From assembly GCA_037127255.1 (NCBI GenBank), contig JBANSL010000004.1, positions 70,392,627 through 70,456,626 of the forward strand: a stretch of DNA of 64,000 bases, read 5' to 3'. The DNA is from Persicaria tinctoria (taxonomy: Eukaryota; Streptophyta; Magnoliopsida; Caryophyllales; Polygonaceae). The notes under the pieces were generated by a model that saw nothing but the letters and a program-made list of their open reading frames with translations, was not told the origin of the DNA and did no database searches. Below, piece by piece: positions 21,728 to 33,552 of the stretch. Every line of letters begins with the position of its first letter. Positions within the stretch are counted from its first letter, which is position 1. The translations under genes were made by a program, and so were the position numbers.

Positions 21728-24700
21728 TAAAACCAAAATAAAGTAGGGGATGAAGTTGAAATTGATGAGTCCAAGGACCATGTCCAAAGATCTTGTAATC
21801 ACCTCGGTTGCGTCTTCCGAGATTCTCACAACATCCTAGTCACGGTCGTGACATCTCCAATTGGCCTTGACAAGTATGCAATAAGCGCCTCTATCACATC
21901 CTTGCTTCGACTTTTCGGAAGTACCACAACTCTAAAAGTTCTACAATGTCATCACTAGGTCTTAGCAAGTACCCTACAAGCGCGCTCATAGAATGCTTGT
22001 ATCTACTTCGTGAAGTATCATAGAGTTGCCCGGGTTAGAAAAGTTTCTAAAGAGATTCCGCAATTGAAAATAAAGATTAGCCTCAAAATTCTCGATATCG
22101 TTCATTCTTTACAATCAAAGTTGGTCCTTTTTCAAAAACGTTCAAAATCTTCAAATAAGACGTCTAATCAAGCAACCTTACACCAAAACAAGTCAAATCC
22201 TTTCAAATCAAGATTTCGTCAAAAATCTCCAAAAACCAAATCAGTTTCCCGCATATCAATCAATCAAATTCAGAAATCAGGAGGTGGAATCATCCACCTC
22301 TAAGGGCTAATCCCATATTCTCTTCCTAGTTTCCAGAATCAAATCAATCTATCAGTCTCACTTCAAGCACGATTCACAAGCCATCAGAAATACATAACCA
22401 CATAACTAACCAATCTCCCGTCAGTACATCATACGACCAGTCTCAACATAAAACAACACAGTTCCACAAGGTCACATCAAGCATCTTCACATCATACTAA
22501 AGGTCATAATGTGCATCTTAACAACATAGCAAAATCATAACAAACGTCTCGACATCACACCAGAAATCACAAAATGTATCTCACCGTCGCATATCAACAC
22601 AACAATCATAGTAGGGTCAGTCACAACAAGGGATCCCATTTAATGAACACCTAACTCACATAGTCGTCCTAACCACGTTCTATCAAGCATTGTCATAACA
22701 GGTTTATCATATCAACATTGGTATTGTACAGGTAGTCATAGCGAAATTTTTCATCATAAGGTCAGCGAACAAAACCATTGTCAACACATCAACACAACAA
22801 GGCCATGCTATTAAGATTTAGCAAAGGAAAAATCAAGCAGTATATCGATCATCAAAATGTAGACAAGCTCAATAGACATCACCTTAACTCATCACAATAG
22901 CATATAACGATCATTAGTAGTTAAACACCATTATCCTATATATACAAGTAATGTCCATACTTCAAGTCATATTCATCATTCACATAATCAATAATCATGC
23001 TAGTCAACCGTATGTTACAACATCATGCTTACTACCACATAATCGACATCATGCTTCCATATAGTAACACATCATTATCTCACAGTTCATACTCATCATT
23101 ATTTCATACATTATATCACAACACGTCCTAACATGCTTCTAAAACAACATAATAGGATAGCAAAGTAGTAATATATCATGGTAACACTTGTCACTACCAA
23201 CTAGATTTCAATATTGCATAACAATATTTAATATCATTCCATATCAGGTTCATCATGGTCACTATCTAACATCATGCCAGCAGATATAAATAAATCACAT
23301 AATCAAGAAAATCCTCACATCATAGCAATCAAAATAAAACACAATCTCCACTCGCCCATCTCCACTCTTAAACCAAGACAAATCCTCTTCTAGACCCGCC
23401 AACCTTATCTTAGACAAAATTTCCCAAAGAAATCTCAATTCATCCCGATGCTCAAATCTCGCCCTCATTCCACCAAACTCTCACACACATCATCCACCTC
23501 TAAGAATCCAACTCCTATCTCTAACTCCACACCCGAGTACCCTCTCATACTATATCCTCACTTCTCTTAAGGCCATCTCTTACACTTCCCACACTTCCCA
23601 AGATATCACCAGCATCATGCCTTGCAAAATTCCTAAAGCTTACTCAGTCTTACCTAAACCAACATCTCTCTCTTGCGACTTATCTCATAACATCCCCGAT
23701 CATCCTAACCACTCAAGCTCTTTCACCACTCTTCTATCATGCTACCAACGACCTCACCCACAGGTTTAAAGGAGAAACAATCATGGAATCATCACACATA
23801 AGATCTACATCAGGTCAACCAGCATTTATAAACATAGCATCATGGGTTCATAATCAATTATTGCAACTATGTCAACAAGTCTCAATTTACCATGATGCTC
23901 AATCATTATTACAAATCATCATATATGCACATAATCAAGTCAAGATAGCAAGTTGCATCATAACATCAGACGATAAACAATTCAGGTTTTCAGCATTTAC
24001 AGTTCATACTTTTATAGGGACAGTAATTTAGATCATGCTTAGCAACTCAGAGTATCAACACATAAAGGCATCATGGTTCATGGCACATTAGAACTATAAG
24101 GCAAAAAAAATCATACCATCACAGACAACGGACAATCAGGCAACAATCATTACCAAGTCAGCACATCAACACGTAAATCTCATCGTCGGGTTAGTGCAAT
24201 ATCGTCACCAACAAATTCAGAAGAATTAGCAATTCAAACAAAGGACACTCTCGCTTGCAAGTCATATCGCACTCAGTAACCGCATCCCTCGATACCTGCT
24301 TGTCCCGCCGACATCATCGATCCTGAGGCCCGTGGGTTATGGGCCCACGCTTCTGCTGCACTGCTCTATCGCTATCTAACTTTTCGTTCCCTCTTCCATG
24401 CGGTCGCTCGTCGAATGTATCGCATAAGGTCCAAGTTAGCAGAGATAGGGGAGTGACAGGGACGGACACCCAGTGTTCCTCTCGGAAACAAACGTAGACT
24501 GACGCTAAAGACGACAAGACTCGAGACAAGACTACAACCCGAGAATACAACGATGCCCTTATGAAAGTCTATTAGGTTACAACTGTGACGAGCAAAATGA
24601 ATTCATCATGGATCATATCAGTCACATTAATCCACACTAACATGTACCTATCTCAAGGAGAACGAAGTGCATATTCAATCGAGAGGACATAATCGAATTC

Positions 24701-27089
24701 TACACGGATGCATGTGAGATGAGCTAATAGCCTTTTATTCCAGGGAAGCAGATATGTCTAGCAATTTCAAATAAGATATACGGAGCCAATAATGGTCATG
24801 CATGGCTTAACGAGGATGACAAACATCATGTATATGAACAATGCACGAGTATGACAACAAATGAGTCCAAATATAGCATGACAAGGTACATCATAAAAAT
24901 CAAACTAAGCGTCATATGAGGGTACATAAGAGCGGCATGACAATTATCACATCTAGCAACAAGGATCATATACTAGGTTGAGAATGACATGTAATCATAT
25001 GACGAGATACATTTAAAGGCATAAGTAATACATGGTACTAGCGATACATGATGGGATACAAGCACAGCCAAGAGTCATTAAAAAGAGTTCAACATAATGT
25101 TCACGAAACATAAGGCATGATCAAAAGCAATAAGAAGGACATCATGAGCGACAAGTTATAATCATGCTAGGAACGAACCATCATGGGGCACATATAATGG
25201 TACGATAGTTATCACAACATAGAACAAGTGCACACGTAATCATTTAGCGAGTCATATTGAAAATCATAAACCCTACAAGATACTACTAGCACATATCAAA
25301 TCATGACCATAATCAAGGTAACCCGACTAAATGCATTCTAACATTCATGTGCTATGCGTATGTGAAATCATGGTATAGCGTGGTGTGTGATCATGCGAGG
25401 TGCCAAGTCTTACATTCATACAAGCACGAGATGATATTATAGAGCAATAGAGGAAACACTACCGAGTGATAACATGTAAGCATGCTAGAACTAATCATCA
25501 CGAAAATCAAGTCAATCATCAGGTTCAACATCAATCTAATTTGCATGAGAAAGACATATTAAGGTGATAGAAAGGGGAAATACCACGCTATCAGGAACCT
25601 AGTTCAAGAGAGGTTCAGCAATAATGCAGACAAGGTATAGTTCACACGAGTCACAACCAGGGATCCTACATGATACTAAAGGCCCAACATAACATACGAT
25701 GCACGCATACACCAATCATGACGACATGCAAGAATTCCATTCAATCACATCCCAACAATACAGAAGCACGAGGAAGGTTTTTTTTTACGATGAATAACAC
25801 GAGTACAAGTATTGAGCAATATGACTAGAATACGAGAACATTAGTTCAAATCAACACATAACATGATAACGCATGCATTCATCAAGACTCAATTATACCA
25901 CATAATCTCCATCCAACGCAAGTAAGCACACAACAATTCAAATTGCAAAGCAACCAACGTTAATTAATCTGACGAATACAGAACATATGGGCATACTATA
26001 GATTCTTGTCACAAAAGGATAATAAGCATCAAGGCGTCATCAGCTAGCATACTTAAGAGATAATTTACACGCATTCATACGAAGAAGAGTTTATCACACT
26101 ATCATGGACCTAACCAAGGAGAAGACAATTATCATGTAGGTTCATATCATATGGTCCATGCTTCAAATCAACCATACAGGCAATACAATAGGCCAATTGG
26201 ACATGCTATGACAACATATAATCATGATGGAAAACAAGGCATAACATGAGTAGCCTTATACTAATATGATCATTTGCAAGGTACATGCGGGAGACTACAA
26301 GATTATGTTATGCAATTCAGAGAGAGTTATCATTACAACCGGACAGAGATCCCTAAGGGCAACCATTGACTTTTCCCAACCGACTCATCACCCCTCTTTC
26401 CCGTGGGACTCCGGTACGAATCTTGTGGTAGGAAAACACTGGTTAATCATCATAAAAATCAAGAAGGACAACCTCATAAACACCTTACTCTCGACTCAAA
26501 ATGACATCAAGAACTACCTTCCAACACTCACTCAAACCACCTTTATATCCATACTTGTTTCCGACACAACGTGTTTACCAACCCGATTCCCCGTGGAAGA
26601 CACTGACATCTGGGAGGGAGACTCGATAGAACATGGTTGAAGAGGTTGTTTCACACAAGCTGGACTTGACCATATAGAAATAATGGTACTCCCGCTATCC
26701 CGTTTGCACAGATCAGTCAGTACACATTTAATTGTTAGGCATACCAATTAGACCTTAGCATATCAAGCACTCAGCATAGAATCAGTTAACAACACTCATA
26801 ATGACCTCCTTGGAGTCTCCCAACCCCTCTGTAAAGAACAAGCTGATATTTTGCCTACCCATTTCCAACTACATCCAATAGGGATGGTCTAACGTCTTTC
26901 TACCCACTCGAACCCCATCTGGTCGGTTTTTCTCTTTTATTACAAGTCGAGTTCATTACTTAGTCCAATTTAGGTTATGCATCTTAAGTTCATTTTGCCC
27001 CTTTAAAACACTTTCAAATCCTTAGAAATTCATGGGCGGTTTTCCAAAACATACACTCGACCCTTGTGTATCCGAATTGCACAACCTCA

Positions 27090-27101
27090 GCTCTGATACC
27101 A
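27090..27101 (-). promoter_or_regulatory. Element 1 primer-binding site (tRNA-Met)
   Basis: GCTCTGATACCA (TGGTATCAGAGC on the element strand) lies four bases from the 5' LTR end at 27106. Confidence 0.88.
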
Positions 27102-27105
27102 TCTT

Positions 27106-30014
27106 TGTAACGGCCCAGAATTATAATTTCTGGGTTACGTTTCAAGGGATAAAACCCCTTGTTCGGATCTTGCAATCCAGGTACGGGTCGAGGTTTCAAC
27201 TCATTTTAAGATTTGTAGAAAGAGGGATTTCAAACCCTAAAACCTCGAAGGGTCGTTGGGTACCCTTAACCTGTCCTAAGACTATGTCGCGGAAACCATT
27301 TCAAACGGAAGTAAAGCGGAAGTAAAATACAGATACAAGTGCCACGGCGGAGCCGGGTCAAAACGGAGTCAAAAGTATAAATCCCAAAACAATATAATCA
27401 GAGTCTGGTGAAGTCTATAACTCCAGCGCTCACTCTCCGCCGACAAAATGACCCGCGCAATAAGCAAACAGCACCGATAGGATGAACATAGATAATTCCT
27501 AAAAAAATTGATTTGGGGCGGGATCAGATCGATGCCCACTTAACTCTGCATCCCAACCATAAGCACACATACACGCTATACCTAATAAAGATGCTCTAAT
27601 GCAGTACGAAATTCAACACACTAGCATGCTCCTAGTTCATAATAATGTGCAGAAATACTGTAAAGGGCCCAAGACAATGCCAAGTGGCATATCCCTCTCC
27701 TACCTCCACCCCTTCCGACAGGCGGAGACTCGCCAGCTCGTGAATGCATTCATTCATAATCGGGGGGCACGCATGCCTAACCCGCTCCACTATAAAGCCC
27801 GCAGGCATATCATAATATAAGGAAGTACTCGATTGACTCAGGGTACCCGATGAGGCTGGGCTACCCTATGACCCTAGCAAAGACTTCTAGGACTATCACA
27901 GATAACAGCCGTTCTGTTTACATACGCACAAAGAAATAGAATGCTCAACGATCGATGCAACCTAGCATGGTACTACATGGCATGCTGATCATGAATGCAA
28001 GCACCTAGTATATCATGCACCTAAAGCAGGGAATAGCTCTATTCAATCTGAGTAAGCTCCGAAGAGACTTACCTGGAAGTGCAGAACAAGAAAAGGCAAC
28101 AACTAGTTATACGGAAGCCAACATGTCACAGATCATCACCTAACACATATATGAGTAATATAAATAAGTCTACTTCTAATGTTACTTAAAGCGTATAATA
28201 TCACACACAAGTCAACAAGTTTATTCACCAAGTCAGGCAAGGTAAGTCATTTTCGCAAGATTTCCCAAAACTCCTTTAAAACCTCAAGTTAGATCAATTC
28301 TTCTTAAAAAAATAACTCTCAATTTACTTTCCCAAAATCACTTATAAAACATCGTCTTTTAAAATCGACCCGTTACTTATTTTATCAAAATAAACTCGAC
28401 AAGGTTAAGGTCTTTCCAAAATTCCTTTTTAGTTTTATTAAATCCATTTCCAAACCTTTTTTTTTTAAATCCGAATCCAAATCCAAACATTATACCTTAA
28501 ATCTCAATAAAAAGAATTTATATAATATATGATATTTTTAACTCTCAACAATAATATATTATAATATATTATCCCATTTATCTTATATATTCATAAAATA
28601 TATTCATAAGTCCTTAAAATTCCATTTAACACATTTTAGGCCTAAAAGGCCCAACCCTTTTGTTAATTCCCGGATCCAAGAGGCCCAAGGTCCATTTCCT
28701 TTAAACTGAACCGGTTCACTGGTTTTCATAAAAATAAAAACTGAACCGAACCCACATTTCAAAACAGAAAACCGGTTTAAGGTGAGACACTGTTCATCTC
28801 CCTCCTTGGGAGGCTCCTGTTCGAAACGACGGAAAGGGAAAGGGAGGGAAGGAGGCTCGCCGGCGATGGCTGGTGGCTCCGACCACCTCCTCGTCAACCA
28901 TAGACACGGAATCGAACTAACAAAGGAGAGAGAGATTGAGAGAGAGAGGTCCTCACCGAGGGTCGAGATTCGTCGGAGATCTGTCGAGGTTATTCGGGCT
29001 CGTCGGTGGCGCAATTGAGCTCGCCGGAGGCGAATCCGAGCGATTCGGGACCTAGGACGACGGTGAGAGGCTTAAGGGCGGAGCTTTATGGCATTTTAGG
29101 TCGAAAGGAGAAGGAGGAGAGCTTATCGGGGCTTGAACGGGAAAACAGGGCAGCGAGAGCGACGCCGGCAACCCCGAGGCGCTGCTGCTGCTGCTCGGAC
29201 GTCGAGTAGGAAGAAAATGGAGATGATGCTACTGCTCCGTGCTCAAGGACGAAGGAAAACGGAGTGGAGCTGCTCGAACTCGGCTCGGCTCCTTGCGACG
29301 AAGGCAGGGCTAGTGCTCAGCGTGCTCGGGAGAGGCTCGGGCGCTGGAGCTTCACTCAGGGGCGCTCGAGTGTTGCTACTGGCGGCGGCAAGAGACAGGG
29401 GAAGAGCGGCGTCGGCTTGTCGGAGGTGTGGCCGGAGAGCGAGCCAAGGTGGGCGGTTGGTGGCGACTCGTCCTGGGGCTGCTGCCGCTGGGCATTGTTG
29501 CAGGGGTGAAGAGGGCTGATGAGCTTTTTGGGTTTGGTAATACAAGGGAGAACAACAATTGTGGGGTGTTCTTCTATGTGCATCCGGAATAGCAGTTGGG
29601 GGAAAAGGGTTTTGAAATCAAAAGCAAGGAAGGGCCTGCAACATGAAACTAGGATTGCAGGAGGTGTTTTGGCATTTTGTCCAAAAATAGTGTACAACTT
29701 GAGAGGGAGGGGGATAAGATTTTACTCAAAGGAGGATGAAGTGAGTTGGATAAGAAAATTGGTCAAATATGGGATCAATTGTAGAGATTTGGGTAAGAAT
29801 TGGTGATATGAGACGGAAAGAATTTCGAATCCCGAGGAGAAAGACGGATTCAATCGTTAAATTAAAAAAAATTTGGGTCGGAATTCGCTTCAATTTTGAT
29901 TTAGCAAATTAATGACGAGTTTTCCTTGAATTATTCGAATTAAATCCGATTTAAATTCACTTTTAATTTCTTTTTCCGAAAAAAAATTGGATTTTAAAAA
30001 TCCGGGCCTTTACA
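27106..30014 (-). repeat. Element 1 right LTR (5' LTR, 2909 bp)
   Basis: Near-identical to 18799-21691. Differences by eye cluster in the first ~1.2 kb, with a 16-bp insertion near 28148 (ATATGAGTAATATAAA-like). The GC-rich 28604-29806 part encodes the same six-frame peptides as 20281-21483. The splice-donor-like site is at 28067-28075. Confidence 0.92.
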
Positions 30015-30831
30015 TCATCCACCTCTAAAAACAAGTCTCGTCCCCGAGACTAAAACCAAAATAAAGTAGGGGATGAAGTTGAAATTGATGAGTCCAAGGA
30101 CCATGTCCAAAGATCTTGTAATCACCTCGGTTGCGTCTTCCGAGATTCTCACAACATCCTAGTCACGGTCGTGACATCTCCAATTGGCCTTGACAAGTAT
30201 GCAATAAGCGCCTCTATCACATCCTTGCTTCGACTTTTCGGAAGTACCACAACTCTAAAAGTTCTACAATGTCATCACTAGGTCTTAGCAAGTACCCTAC
30301 AAGCGCGCTCATAGAATGCTTGTATCCACTTCGTGAAGTATCATAGAGTTGCCCGGGTTAGAAAAGTTTCTAAAGAGATTCCGCAATTGAAAATAAAGAT
30401 TAGCCTCAAAATTCTCGATATCGTTCATTCTTTACAATCAAAGTTGGTCCTTTTTCAAAAACGTTCAAAATCTTCAAATAAGACGTCTAATCAAGCAACC
30501 TTACACCAAAACAAGTCAAATCCTTTCAAATCAAGATTTCGTCAAAAATCTCCAAAAACCAAATCAGTTTCCCGCATATCAATCAATCAAATTCAGAAAT
30601 CAGGAGGTGGAATCATCCACCTCTAAGGGCTAATCCCATATTCTCTTCCTAGTTTCCAGAATCAAATCAATCTATCAGTCTCACTTCAAGCACGATTCAC
30701 AAGCCATCAGAAATACATAACCACATAACTAACCAATCTCCCGTCAGTACATCATACGACCAGTCTCAACATAAAACAACACAATTCCACAAGGTCACAT
30801 CAAGCATCTTCACATCATACTAAAGGTCATA
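30015..30831 (-). mobile_element. Second 3' internal segment of a LARD-like element, fused to virus copy B
   Basis: It starts with the same polypurine tract and hairpin (30035-30050) as 21692 and follows 21692-22508 with about two visible substitutions. It gives an LTR-internal-LTR-internal order, as left by recombination between LTRs of tandem or successive copies. It ends inside CATACTAAAGGTCATA, joined to viral leader AAACCTAAAAATATAT with a 2-3 base overlap. Confidence 0.88.
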
Positions 30832-31016
30832 AACCTAAAAATATATTTCTATTTACTGATTATCTTGTTATTCAAATTAACACTATTAACGTGTGCGTGC
30901 TTGGTTTAGTCGTAAACCCGCTTGGTCAGCCCACGATAGGGTGGTCCCGGTAGATGATCTTACGCCAACTATAGTGTTAACTCTGAATTTATAATGTTAT
31001 TCAGTCTCTAAGAAAT

Positions 31017-31745
31017 ATGGCTTTACAGTTTAGAAGAATGCTCTCTAGGGGTTCTAGTTCTAATAGTAACCCTGTTGTGCATAGTAATGAAAACTTGTAT
31101 ACAAATGATGAAAACAATATGGTTGATTGGTCCATTCCTCATCAGAATATAGAGTCCATTTACAGAATTGGAATTATAGACTTTAAAACAGCCTTTAGTG
31201 TAAGAAGTCATGAAGAAACCATTAGTCTTAATAAAGAGCAACAATCTTTACAACTTTTATCCTCTTTATCATTAAATAAATATCAAACAAAAGGTTATAG
31301 ATACATTCATCTAGGTTTAATACAAGTTGCTCTAAAACCGTTAGCTAGAAAAGGAATTGATACTCCTTTTTTTATAGCATTAAGAGATGATAGACTTAAA
31401 TCCTACAAAGACTCTTTAATAGCTATAATTCAAACAAACATATGCAATGGCCCAGTATATTTTAATTGTTCCCCCAATTTTCATGTTGATCTTACAGGCC
31501 CAAGAGTTACCCAGACACTAACCTTAGACGTAAAAATTCTAAAAGATAATTTTAAACAACTGTCAAATTTTTTTGCTATAATCTATAGAGTTCATTATAG
31601 ACTTTTAACTTCTTTAACTGACCCAAAATGTTTAATCCCTCATGTCCCAAGAGGAGAAACAACTTTACTTCAATTAGAAGCTGAAAAATCCACAATATTC
31701 ACTCCTAAGCTTATTAGACCAAACATCATCCTCTCCTACAGATAG
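31017..31745 (+). pseudogene. Pararetrovirus copy B: movement-protein domain, truncated
   Basis: Near-identical to 5939-6667, with the same 30K-type movement-protein core (about residues 80-175) and the same 323-bp deletion and frameshift near its end. About 185 bp of viral leader (30832-31016) remain, but the tRNA primer-binding site is lost because the break falls just downstream of it. Single-residue differences from A include Arg for Gly at residue 6. Confidence 0.9.
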
Positions 31746-31749
31746 TGAA

Positions 31750-33552
31750 ATGAATAGATGTTCCTCAATAAATGTTATTACGAACTCCACATTCACGATA
31801 AATAAAGAATATCTTAGAACTGACTTTAATTCAAGAAAAAATAAAGATAAAAGAAATTGGTTCCTAAGTTTTGAAGAAAGTCATAGAAATAAAATTAGAG
31901 AAATTTGGTATTCTGAAATGGAGAAAGCTCAAAGTAACATTCTTTTCTTCACTTGGTTCAAATATTATCTTAAGAAAAACGGAATAGAACACCCTTTTAA
32001 TCATAAGTCTATAGAAGTACAGACTAGACTTACCAAAACTTGGAACATTTTACCAGAGGGAATTGTTCATTCCATCCACCCTCCTCTCAAAGGAATAAAA
32101 ATTAAAACTGAAGAAGGAGAAATAACAGGAGAACCCTTTAAAAATGATAGGATGAATACCTTAGATAATAGAACTTCTACATTAGAAGACGTTAAAAAGG
32201 TTTATCAACAAAATAATTATTCTAATCAACTTCTTCATACTATAGCCTCTCAAGTAGAACTTGTTCACGAGAAGATAGCAATTGAAGATCCTAAGTTTCC
32301 TAGAAGTATTTCTAGACCTCATTTTCAAATTCAAGGGATTCCAAAAGAAACTTTAAAAAATGTTTCACTAAGTCCACCTTTAACTCTAATTGACAGAATA
32401 AACCTAAAATTAGATAAAGAAAAACAAATACAATGTATAAACGAACAAAATAGTGAATCCTCCTCTAACTATCCTACCACTGAAGAATCTACAGATAATT
32501 CAGAAGATTCAAATAATGAGAAAATAATTTATAATATTGAGGCTAATTTTAAAGATGACCCTTTAGAAATAAATAAAATGAGAAGAAATAAAAAAGGATT
32601 TCAAAGGCATAGAGGAATTAATAGAAATATGGACACCAGGAACTTTTATTCTAGACCTACTCCTCCAGATATTCAATATGAAGAAAGATCTAAATTTAGA
32701 TCTACAGATTATAACGGACAAAGCATATATGAATGGAATATAGATGGAAAATCAGAAGGAGAAATCCTAAATACTCTACAAGAAATGGGAATGGCTAAAA
32801 TAGCCTATAAATGTTCAGATAAAAGTGACCAGGTTTGTGTATCCTTGATTGTTACTGGATTCACAAGACAATTAAAAAATTGGTGGGATAATGCCCTAAC
32901 TTACCAACAAAAGGAAGAAATTTTAAATTATAAAAACGATTTAGGAGAGGAAGAACCAGTGAATTAGTTAATTTACACAATAAGTATGCATTTTATTGGA
33001 AACCCTAAAGAAGAGCTCCAAGCTAATAGAGAGATACTTTCTAATTTAAAGTGTAAGACGCTTAGCGATTATAGATGGTATAAAGACGTTTTCCTCTCAT
33101 ATGTATTCAAAAGATCAGACTGTAATAAAGGATATTGGAAAGAACACTTTGTTTCCGGCCTTCCTTCTCTATTCGCTCAAAGGATTAATCAAAAAATTAA
33201 AGAAGAATTACAATCTGAAGAGATCCCTTGGAAAGACATAACATACGGACAGCTAACTGCTTTTATTAAAAAAGAAGGATTAGCCTTATGTTCTGAACTT
33301 AAAATACAGGCTAAATATGGTAAAGATAAAGGATCACGAAGAAAAGAGTTAGGAAATTTCTGTCAAGACTTTGGCTTAGAAAAAATCAGCGATCCACCTA
33401 GTAAAAGAAGACAATTCAAGAAAATTGATAAAAACCAGAGTTTTAGAAGAACTAGAAATAATGAGCAGAATAATAAAAAATCAAATAAATTTAAAGATAA
33501 GAAAATTATCTGCTATTAATGTGGAAAACCGGGTCATAAAGCCAATCAGTGT
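31750..33552 (+). pseudogene. Pararetrovirus copy B: coat-protein region and CCHC knuckle
   Basis: This copy keeps the whole coat-protein region that copy A lost to the LTR element. An N-terminal Lys/Glu-rich and acidic Ser-rich part is followed by the core (SIYEWNIDGKSEGEILNTLQ, VSLIVTGFTRQLKNWWDNAL) and a basic tail. A TAG at 32965-32967 splits the core; copy A has a sense codon there. The shared TAA at 33517-33519 lies inside the CCHC knuckle (33511-33552). The reading frame is otherwise continuous with the polymerase part. In the virus this region encodes capsid protein with a nucleic-acid-binding tail. Confidence 0.92.

Larger units (their letters stand above)
21692..27105 (-). mobile_element. 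Element 1 internal domain, noncoding (5414 bp)
   Basis: Rich in CA/CAT strings (plus strand) with stops in all frames and no retroelement protein motif. Alignable blocks occur in elements 2 and 3. They include a hairpin CGTGGGTTATGGGCCCACG at 24331-24349, a block at about 26318-26430 (GAGAGAGTTATCATTACAAC and onward) and CCCGCTATCCCGTTTGCACA near 26690. A purine-tract motif TTAGAGGTGGATGA (element strand) is at 21692-21705 and repeats at 22290 and 23490. Confidence 0.85.
18799..30014 (-). mobile_element. LARD-like non-autonomous LTR retrotransposon, element 1 (11.2 kb)
   Basis: Minus-orientation element with two LTRs of about 2.9 kb and a 5.4-kb internal domain. The primer-binding site abuts the right (5') LTR and a purine-rich tract abuts the left (3') LTR. 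The internal domain has no recognisable gag, protease, RT, RNase H or integrase, so mobilisation would need proteins in trans. The left insertion point is in copia gag (GACATACC before TGTAACGG). On the right no target-site duplication exists, because a second internal segment follows directly. The LTRs differ by roughly a dozen substitutions and a 16-bp indel by eye, suggesting a fairly recent insertion. Confidence 0.9.

Noticed and set aside
26266..26640. 124-codon open frame in the element 1 internal domain
   Set aside because: It is antisense to the element, and the matching blocks of elements 2 and 3 do not keep the frame.
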